A DNA stretch of 64,000 nucleotides from Flavobacterium enshiense (GTDB lineage: Bacteria > Bacteroidota > Bacteroidia > Flavobacteriales > Flavobacteriaceae). Under the pieces are notes generated by a model, which was given only the letters and a program-made list of their open reading frames with translations, did no database searches and was not told where the DNA came from. The position numbers and the translations under genes were made by a program. This document shows positions 58,818 to 64,000 of this stretch, in pieces. Position 1 is the stretch's first letter. Every line of letters begins with the position of its first letter. The stretch spans positions 2,294,001 to 2,358,000 of the forward strand of contig NZ_CP090376.1 of the NCBI RefSeq assembly GCF_022836875.1, written 5' to 3'.

Positions 58818-59213
58818 ATGGAAAATCGCGACACTTTTCTTATTGATTTGAGAGGAGAACCTCTTGGAACGATTTCGGCTCAGTCAACCTCTGAAGAAAT
58901 TTTTCAGAACAGGACTTTACGACCTATACTGGTTATACAGAACGAACTTTTTATCGAAGTATTTCTGAATTATGTGGTGAAGCAAAAAAACGTATTCTTT
59001 TCATTGTCACCGGAAAAAAAGATGGCATACATTGAAAATGTAATTCAGCGCGACATCAAATTCAGAAATTCGCTCAAAGGAATTATCATTGGACTTTTTA
59101 CTGTTGAGGAATATAAAGAATACATTAAAAATTCCTCAAACATCAACAAGCGAATGATGAACATGCTTATTGAACGGCTGAAAAGTCAGGTTATGATTTT
59201 AATTGAAGAGTAA
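58818..59213 (+). CDS. Conserved flavobacterial protein of unknown function
   Basis: The 131-residue soluble protein starts MENRDTFLIDLRGEPLGTISAQ and has a central SLSPEKKMAYIENVIQRDIKFRNSLKGIIIGLFTVEEYKEY helical region, ending in a Lys/Arg-rich helix (NMLIERLKSQVMILIEE). I recognise the pattern as common in Flavobacterium, sometimes annotated as glyoxalase, but I see no glyoxalase (VOC) motif. No function can be assigned. It is divergent from the NUDIX gene. A terminator lies 31 bp after its stop. Confidence 0.7.
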   Translation: MENRDTFLIDLRGEPLGTISAQSTSEEIFQNRTLRPILVIQNELFIEVFLNYVVKQKNVFFSLSPEKKMAYIENVIQRDIKFRNSLKGIIIGLFTVEEYKEYIKNSSNINKRMMNMLIERLKSQVMILIEE

Positions 59214-59244
59214 ATTTAACCCTTATTGCACCAATACCACAAAC

Positions 59245-59276
59245 AAAAAAAGCTATCTTGATTGATAGCTTTTTTT
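59245..59276. terminator. Bidirectional terminator
   Basis: Arms agctatc / gatagct, extended by A- and T-runs, surround loop ttgatt. It sits between the convergent stops at 59213 and 59291. Confidence 0.85.
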
Positions 59277-59290
59277 ATAGATTTTATTTT

Positions 59291-59956
59291 TTAGTAAAGA
59301 CTTTCCCCATTAAGATTGGTACTGAGCACTTCGCTCATATAATCAAAAAATGGGCGCATAGCCTGGAAAGTGTCTAATACTTCCTGTTTGAAATTAGGAG
59401 ATAAAACTTCTTTGTCAGAAAACGGTCGGGTAACCAGATATTGCTTTTTTCTGATTAAATCAATGGCCGGATGCGTTTTATCGAAGCCTTTTGGAGCTGT
59501 TTTTAATTCATCACCTTTCAATGCTCCGAAATACTTTTTAAAATTAGTGTCGGCAGTAATCAATCGGATTTCTTCATCATCCATTTCAAACTCTTTACGG
59601 ATACGGTTTAAATCTTCAGGATTCGGATCCCAAAAACCACCGCCTACAAAACTTTCTCCCGGCTGTATATGCAGATAATATCCTCCACGGAGCATTGGTT
59701 TGGAGCGTGAAAAATGAACGCTGAAATGATTTTTATACGGAGCCTTATCTTTGGAAAAACGTACATCACGGTAGATCCTGAAAATCTGAACATGTTCAAT
59801 GCTGTCTTGCTTTCCTAATAGTTCAGCTATTTCATTGAAAAACACCTTTGCTTCATTATTATGTTTTTCGAATCGCTTTTTATTTTCGGTAAACCATTCC
59901 CTGTTGTTGTTTTGCTTCAATTCGGACAGAAAATCAAGTTCGGCTTTTGTAATCAT
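59291..59956 (-). CDS. DUF2461 family protein
   Basis: The 221-residue protein matches DUF2461 (TIGR02453): LDFLSELKQNNNREWFTENKKRFEKHNNEAKVFFNEIAELLG at the N-terminus, RIYRDVRFSKDKAPYKNHFSVHFSR (residues 60-84), GYYLHIQPGESFVGGGFWDPNPEDL, and RKQYLVTRPF near the C-terminus. These conserved Arg/Lys/His clusters suggest a phosphate- or nucleotide-binding role, but the function is unknown. It lies 42 bp after hisIE and may be read from the his transcript, although no link to histidine synthesis is evident. Confidence 0.9.
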   Translation of the reverse strand: MITKAELDFLSELKQNNNREWFTENKKRFEKHNNEAKVFFNEIAELLGKQDSIEHVQIFRIYRDVRFSKDKAPYKNHFSVHFSRSKPMLRGGYYLHIQPGESFVGGGFWDPNPEDLNRIRKEFEMDDEEIRLITADTNFKKYFGALKGDELKTAPKGFDKTHPAIDLIRKKQYLVTRPFSDKEVLSPNFKQEVLDTFQAMRPFFDYMSEVLSTNLNGESLY

Positions 59957-59998
59957 TTTTTTATTTTAAAAATACATCATTTAGAACTAAAAGAAAAA

Positions 59999-60598
59999 TT
60001 ATTTTTCTCTCGATTGCAGTACTTTTACCACATCGTTCAACTGAAACCCTTTTGCCTGCAATAAAATCAGATAATGAAATAACAAATCAGCGCTTTCATT
60101 TAAGAATAAATCGTCGTTGGTATCTTTCGATTCAATAACAACTTCAACAGCTTCTTCACCTACTTTTTGCGCAATTTTGTTTATTCCTTTTTCGAATAAA
60201 GAAGCCACATAACTTGTTTGGGATTCGGTTTTTTCTTTACGATCTTTGATAGTTTTTTCTAATTTTGTTAAAAAACCAAATTCCTGATTGTTAAATTCTT
60301 GCCAGCACGTATCTGAACCTGTATGACAAGTAGGTCCGACAGGCTTTACTTTAACCAAAAGTGTATCATTATCACAATCTTCCGTAACAGAAATTAACTT
60401 TAAAAAGTTGCCACTCTCCTCGCCTTTTGTCCATAACCGGTTCTTCGTCCTGCTGAAAAATGTTACTTTCCCAGTCAAAAAAGTTGTTTCCAGGGCTTCC
60501 TTATTCATATAACCTAACATCAATACGTTTTTAGTTTCGTTATCCTGAATAATGGCCGGAACTAAACCGTTAGCATTTTTATTAAAATCTATTTTCAT
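59999..60598 (-). CDS. hisI: Phosphoribosyl-AMP cyclohydrolase / phosphoribosyl-ATP pyrophosphohydrolase
   Basis: The 199-residue bifunctional HisIE catalyses steps 2 and 3 of histidine synthesis. The N-terminal HisI part (1-105) has MLGYMNKEALETT, FFSRTKNRLWTKGEESGN, and the zinc Cys motif CDNDTLLVKVKPVGPTCHTG. The C-terminal HisE part (110-199) has SYVASLFEKGINKIAQKVGEEAVEVVIESK and LADLLFH-like helices. The fusion of both domains is standard in Bacteroidota. It is the last his gene here, 10 bp after hisF, and lies in the cytosol. Confidence 0.96.
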   Translation of the reverse strand: MKIDFNKNANGLVPAIIQDNETKNVLMLGYMNKEALETTFLTGKVTFFSRTKNRLWTKGEESGNFLKLISVTEDCDNDTLLVKVKPVGPTCHTGSDTCWQEFNNQEFGFLTKLEKTIKDRKEKTESQTSYVASLFEKGINKIAQKVGEEAVEVVIESKDTNDDLFLNESADLLFHYLILLQAKGFQLNDVVKVLQSREK

Positions 60599-60608
60599 CT
60601 TAGTTGTT

Positions 60609-61364
60609 CTATAATCTGATATCTATATTTTGGTCGCTCAAAAAACTTTTCAATTCAGGAATACCAATCTCCTGAAAGTGAAAAACACTGGCAGCTAAGG
60701 CAGCATCAGCTTTTCCGTCTGTAAAAGCATCAGCAAAATGATTCATTGTTCCTGCTCCTCCTGAAGCAATTATCGGAATGTTTACAATCTGGGATAATTT
60801 TGCCAGTGCTTCATTGGCAAAACCGTTTTTGGTTCCGTCATTATCCATCGACGTAAACAAAATTTCTCCGGCGCCTCGTTGCTCTACTTCTACTGCCCAG
60901 TCAAACAAGTCTAATTCGGTAGCCACTTTCCCTCCAACCAAATGAACCAGCCATCGGTTATATATTTTTTTTGCATCAATCGCGACAACTACACATTGAC
61001 TTCCGAATTTTGCAGCCAATTCATTAATCAAATCTGGATTTTTTACTGCTGCAGAATTTATGGAGACCTTATCCGCTCCGTTTTTCAATAATGTATCAAC
61101 ATCTTCAACAGATGAAATGCCACCTCCGACTGTAAAAGGAATATTTGTAGAGAAAGCTACTTTTCGGACCAAATCGATTAATGTACCACGCCCTTCTTCA
61201 GTAGCAGTTATGTCTAGAAAAACCAGTTCGTCAGCACCGGCTTCGGCATATTTCTTAGCCAATTCCACCGGATCACCGGCGTCTTTTAAATCAACAAAGT
61301 TCACGCCTTTTACCGTTCTTCCGTTTTTAATGTCTAAACAAGGTATTATTCTTTTCGTAAGCAT
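60609..61364 (-). CDS. hisF: Imidazole glycerol phosphate synthase, cyclase subunit
   Basis: The 251-residue (beta/alpha)8 barrel carries HisF signatures: [19 protein letters not shown] at the start (catalytic Asp11), [16 protein letters not shown] phosphate loop ([17 protein letters not shown]), and [10 protein letters not shown] with the second catalytic Asp (about 130). It uses ammonia supplied by HisH to form imidazole glycerol phosphate and AICAR. The gap to hisA is 2 bp. Length and motifs match the family. Confidence 0.96.
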   Translation of the reverse strand: MLTKRIIPCLDIKNGRTVKGVNFVDLKDAGDPVELAKKYAEAGADELVFLDITATEEGRGTLIDLVRKVAFSTNIPFTVGGGISSVEDVDTLLKNGADKVSINSAAVKNPDLINELAAKFGSQCVVVAIDAKKIYNRWLVHLVGGKVATELDLFDWAVEVEQRGAGEILFTSMDNDGTKNGFANEALAKLSQIVNIPIIASGGAGTMNHFADAFTDGKADAALAASVFHFQEIGIPELKSFLSDQNIDIRL

Positions 61365-61366
61365 TT

Positions 61367-62092
61367 TTAGTAATTTAAAATGTAATTTTCAAGTTGCTTC
61401 AGTTTGATTCGTCCTTCATAAATTGCTTTGCCAATGATCGTTCCTTCACAACCGATGTCTGCTAATCGGGGCAGTTCGTCAAAAGTTGAAATTCCACCGG
61501 AAGCGATTAGTTTAACTCCGTTTACCTGCTCTAAAATCTTCTGGTACAAGTTGAAGGAAGGCCCTTCCAGCATACCATCTTTAGCTATATCAGTGCAAAT
61601 GACATACCGGATTCCCTCCTGTCGATAGTCCTGAATGAACGGAATCAAATCTTCCTTTGATTCTTCCAACCAACCTGAAACAGCTATTTTTTCATTATTG
61701 GCATCGGCACCCAAAATAATTTTCTCAGCTCCGTATTTTTCTATCCAATTTTTGAAAATTTCGGGTTGTTTTACGGCAATGCTTCCTCCTGTAATTTGAT
61801 TGGCACCGGATTCAAAAGCAATTTTCAAATCCTCATCCGATTTTATTCCGCCTCCGAAATCTATTTTTAAACCCGTTTTCATAGCAATTTGTTCCAACAC
61901 TTTATAATTGACAACCCTACTCGATTTAGCTCCATCCAAATCAACCAGGTGCAAATATTTTATTCCGTGCGCTTCGAATGATTTAGCGACCTCGAGAGGA
62001 TTTTCGTTATAGATTTTTTTGGTGTCATAATCACCTTTTGATAGACGGACACATTTTCCGTCGATTATATCAATAGCCGGTATAATTCTCAT
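61367..62092 (-). CDS. hisA: ProFAR isomerase
   Basis: The 241-residue TIM barrel is homologous to His[22 protein letters not shown] (catalytic Asp8), [25 protein letters not shown] (phosphate loop), and the second half with [18 protein letters not shown] (catalytic Asp about 128). It isomerises ProFAR to PRFAR in histidine synthesis. It is co-transcribed with hisH (7-bp gap) and hisF (2-bp gap). Confidence 0.96.
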   Translation of the reverse strand: MRIIPAIDIIDGKCVRLSKGDYDTKKIYNENPLEVAKSFEAHGIKYLHLVDLDGAKSSRVVNYKVLEQIAMKTGLKIDFGGGIKSDEDLKIAFESGANQITGGSIAVKQPEIFKNWIEKYGAEKIILGADANNEKIAVSGWLEESKEDLIPFIQDYRQEGIRYVICTDIAKDGMLEGPSFNLYQKILEQVNGVKLIASGGISTFDELPRLADIGCEGTIIGKAIYEGRIKLKQLENYILNY

Positions 62093-62099
62093 ATTAAAA

Positions 62100-62693
62100 C
62101 TAGATCTTAGAGTTTAGAAGAAGGAAGTTTTTTAAAATCTGTTCTCCTGCTTCTCCGCTTTTTTCGGGATGAAATTGAACGCCGTAGAAATTATCTTTCT
62201 GCAAGGCAGTGGCATATTCAGATTCGTAATTCGATGTAGCAATGGCATTTTTACATTTCGGAGCATAAAAACTATGTACCAGATACATAAATTCATTTTC
62301 TTTAATCCCTAGAAACAACTCTGAATGCAAATCATAAATGGTATTCCATCCCATTTGGGGTACTTTTACCGAATTTGAAAATCGTATAACATCAACATCA
62401 AAAATTCCGAGTCCTTTAGTATTGCCTTCCTGCGAACTGTTGCACATTAACTGCATCCCCAAACAAATTCCCAAAACAGGTTGTTTTAAGGTTGGAATCA
62501 AAACATCCAATCCGTTGTTTTTTAATTGATTCATTGCTGAACTCGCCTCTCCCACGCCGGGAAAAATCACGTTATCTGCTGATTTTATTTCGTTCCAATC
62601 GTTGGTAAGAGTTCCCTGGAAACCTAACCGTTCAAGAGCAAACAATACACTTTGCACGTTTCCGGCACCATAATCAATAATGGATATTTTCAT
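62100..62693 (-). CDS. hisH: Imidazole glycerol phosphate synthase, glutaminase subunit
   Basis: The 197-residue class I glutamine amidotransferase shows [20 protein letters not shown] (oxyanion region start), the nucleophile [12 protein letters not shown] (Cys about 79), and the His-x-Glu motif in [15 protein letters not shown] (His about 180). It hydrolyses glutamine and passes ammonia to HisF. Its start overlaps hisB by 4 bases (ATGA), as is usual for coupled translation. Confidence 0.96.
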   Translation of the reverse strand: MKISIIDYGAGNVQSVLFALERLGFQGTLTNDWNEIKSADNVIFPGVGEASSAMNQLKNNGLDVLIPTLKQPVLGICLGMQLMCNSSQEGNTKGLGIFDVDVIRFSNSVKVPQMGWNTIYDLHSELFLGIKENEFMYLVHSFYAPKCKNAIATSNYESEYATALQKDNFYGVQFHPEKSGEAGEQILKNFLLLNSKI

Positions 62694-63829
62694 AATGTTC
62701 CTTTTGTTGATGGTAAAATCATTTTTTCAACATCTCTTTTTACAGCTGCTTTTATGGCTTTGGCAAAAGCTTTGAAAATAGCTTCGATTTTATGGTGCTC
62801 ATTGGTTCCTTCAGCTATGATATTCAGATTGGCTTTTGCTCCGTCTGTGAACGATTTAAAGAAGTGATAGAACATTTCCGTCGGCATTTGCCCAATCTTT
62901 TCGCGTTTAAAATCGGCCTGCCAAACCAGCCAGTTTCTTCCTCCGAAATCAATACTTACCTGAGCCAGACAATCGTCCATAGGTAAACAAAAACCATAAC
63001 GTTCGATACCTAATTTATCTCCAAGAGCTTTTGCAAACACTTCACCCAATACGATAGCCGTATCTTCAATGGTATGGTGTTCATCTATTTTCAGGTCACC
63101 ATCTACCACAATATCTATATCGATTTGTCCGTGACGCGCAATTTGATCCAGCATATGATCGAAAAAAGGCAATCCTGTATTTATGTTACTTTTCCCGGTT
63201 CCGTCTAAATTTATCGTAATAATGATGTCAGTTTCATTGGTTTTTCGGGTGATGGTTGCCGAGCGTTCTTTTAATTTCAGGTATTCATAAATCGTTTTCC
63301 ATGAAGTGGTTGTGAGGGCAATAAACGAAGTCAATTCTTCTGCTGAAGATTCGATTTCATTTCCTCCTAAATTTTCCTCATTATTAATAAAAATTGCCTT
63401 GGAACCCAGGTTTTTGGCCAATTCAACATCTGTAATCCTGTCACCGATAACAAACGATTTTTCCAAATCATATTCAGGATTATCCAGATATTTAGTCAAC
63501 ATACCGGTTTTAGGTTTTCTGGTCGGTAAATTGTCTTCCAGAAAACTGCGATCTATGAATACTTCATCAAACACAATACCTTCATTTTCAAAAGATTTTA
63601 AAATAAAATCCTGTACAGGCCAAAAACTTTCTTCAGGATAACTTTCAGTCCCCAGTCCGTCCTGATTTGTCACCATAACAATTTCAAAATCCAGTTCCTT
63701 GGCTATTTTTGAAAGATATTGAAATACTTCGGGATAAAATTCAAGCTTAGATAAACTGTCAATCTGATAATCATTTGGTTCTAAAACTATAGTTCCATCT
63801 CTGTCTATAAATAAAACTTTTTTGGCCAT
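62690..63829 (-). CDS. hisB: Histidinol-phosphatase / IGP dehydratase
   Basis: The 379-residue bifunctional protein joins an N-terminal HAD phosphatase ([14 protein letters not shown] with the nucleophile Asp-x-Asp, residues 6-19; [19 protein letters not shown]) to a C-terminal IGP dehydratase (from about 190: [45 protein letters not shown] with metal-binding His, and the second HEHH-like site [13 protein letters not shown]). The fused form is typical of Bacteroidota and enterobacteria. It performs steps 6 and 8 of histidine synthesis. The start codon overlaps the hisC stop by one base. Confidence 0.96.
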   Translation of the reverse strand: MAKKVLFIDRDGTIVLEPNDYQIDSLSKLEFYPEVFQYLSKIAKELDFEIVMVTNQDGLGTESYPEESFWPVQDFILKSFENEGIVFDEVFIDRSFLEDNLPTRKPKTGMLTKYLDNPEYDLEKSFVIGDRITDVELAKNLGSKAIFINNEENLGGNEIESSAEELTSFIALTTTSWKTIYEYLKLKERSATITRKTNETDIIITINLDGTGKSNINTGLPFFDHMLDQIARHGQIDIDIVVDGDLKIDEHHTIEDTAIVLGEVFAKALGDKLGIERYGFCLPMDDCLAQVSIDFGGRNWLVWQADFKREKIGQMPTEMFYHFFKSFTDGAKANLNIIAEGTNEHHKIEAIFKAFAKAIKAAVKRDVEKMILPSTKGTL

Positions 63830-64000
63830 TACAATGTTTTTAGCGTGTTGATGAGATATTGATTTTCTTCAGCGGTGCCTACTGAAATACGCAGGCAATT
63901 TTCACAAAGAGGCTGATTACTTCGGTTACGGATTACAATTCCTTTTTCGAGTAACTGACTGTATCTTTTTTCAGCATCGTCGACTTTAATCAAAATAAAA
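63829..64000 (-). CDS. hisC: Histidinol-phosphate aminotransferase, C-terminal fragment
   Basis: Reading the minus strand into the right edge gives an open frame that ends TAA at 63829-63831, with the end [26 protein letters not shown]. This is the C-terminus of class II HisC, where the Arg in LRISVGT binds the phosphate of histidinol phosphate. Only about 57 residues are inside the window; the rest lies beyond position 64000. Its place directly before hisB, with a one-base overlap, confirms the his operon order. Confidence 0.9.
   Translation of the reverse strand, partial: FILIKVDDAEKRYSQLLEKGIVIRNRSNQPLCENCLRISVGTAEENQYLINTLKTL

Overview
The window looks like a chromosomal segment of a flavobacterium (Bacteroidota, Flavobacteriaceae-like). 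The DNA is AT-rich and ribosome-binding sites are weak. Several genes carry the -7 promoter form TAnnTTTG known from Flavobacterium. Two secreted proteins end in type IX secretion sorting domains, and the histidine genes include the fused hisB and hisIE typical of this group. No rRNA, tRNA, insertion sequence or CRISPR array was seen.

Region 1 (1-23.2 kb) is an accessory region in which every gene is on the minus strand. It holds small, unrelated, mostly monocistronic genes: three dihydrofolate-reductase-fold proteins, DUF2200, DUF1801, SRPBCC and TfoX-like proteins, two beta-lactamase-fold serine hydrolases, alpha/beta hydrolases, a TlpA-like thioredoxin, an M24 peptidase homologue, lipoproteins, an ECF sigma factor with a DoxX protein, and a DcaP-like porin. 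Long imperfect inverted repeats resembling integron attC sites lie directly after several stop codons (9.65, 16.1 and 17.4 kb, with related partial sites at 6.9 and 14.7 kb). Part of the region therefore reads like a gene-cassette array without an integrase. One gene in it (8808-9509) resembles bacterial gasdermins. A second, unrelated intergenic repeat of about 205 bp occurs in two long and several partial copies.

Region 2 (23.4-26.4 kb) has an XRE-type regulator, a DUF434 gene with a one-base frameshift, and a secreted delta-60-repeat protein. Region 3 (26.6-39.9 kb) is a catabolic locus. A nine-gene minus-strand operon encodes an aryl-CoA ligase, a fused FAD monooxygenase/Old Yellow Enzyme of the 2-aminobenzoyl-CoA / salicylyl-CoA type, a thioesterase, a gentisate-dioxygenase-like bicupin, an FAH-family hydrolase, a nitrilase-superfamily C-N hydrolase and a maleate isomerase, plus an SRPBCC protein and a flavin-reductase-like protein. 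A divergent MFS importer and acetyl-CoA synthetase (acs) complete it. The gene set fits a route from an ortho-substituted benzoate (anthranilate or salicylate) to pyruvate and fumarate. The amidase plus maleate isomerase favour an amide-forming anthranilate variant. Next to acs are the exonuclease and cNMP/CBS/DUF294 genes that often accompany it.

Region 4 (42.6-55.5 kb) has an EamA transporter, a secreted DUF4874/DUF4832 protein, and a five-gene Pel-like exopolysaccharide operon: pelF, pelG, a GH114 hydrolase, a polytopic membrane protein, and a 1290-residue fusion of DUF2194 deacetylase, helical repeats and a beta-barrel. No PelD is visible. Region 5 (55.8-64 kb) is ordinary core genome: small conserved proteins, an MscS channel, a NUDIX hydrolase with a thioesterase, a DUF2461 protein, and the operon hisC(partial)-hisB-hisH-hisA-hisF-hisIE, which runs off the right edge.
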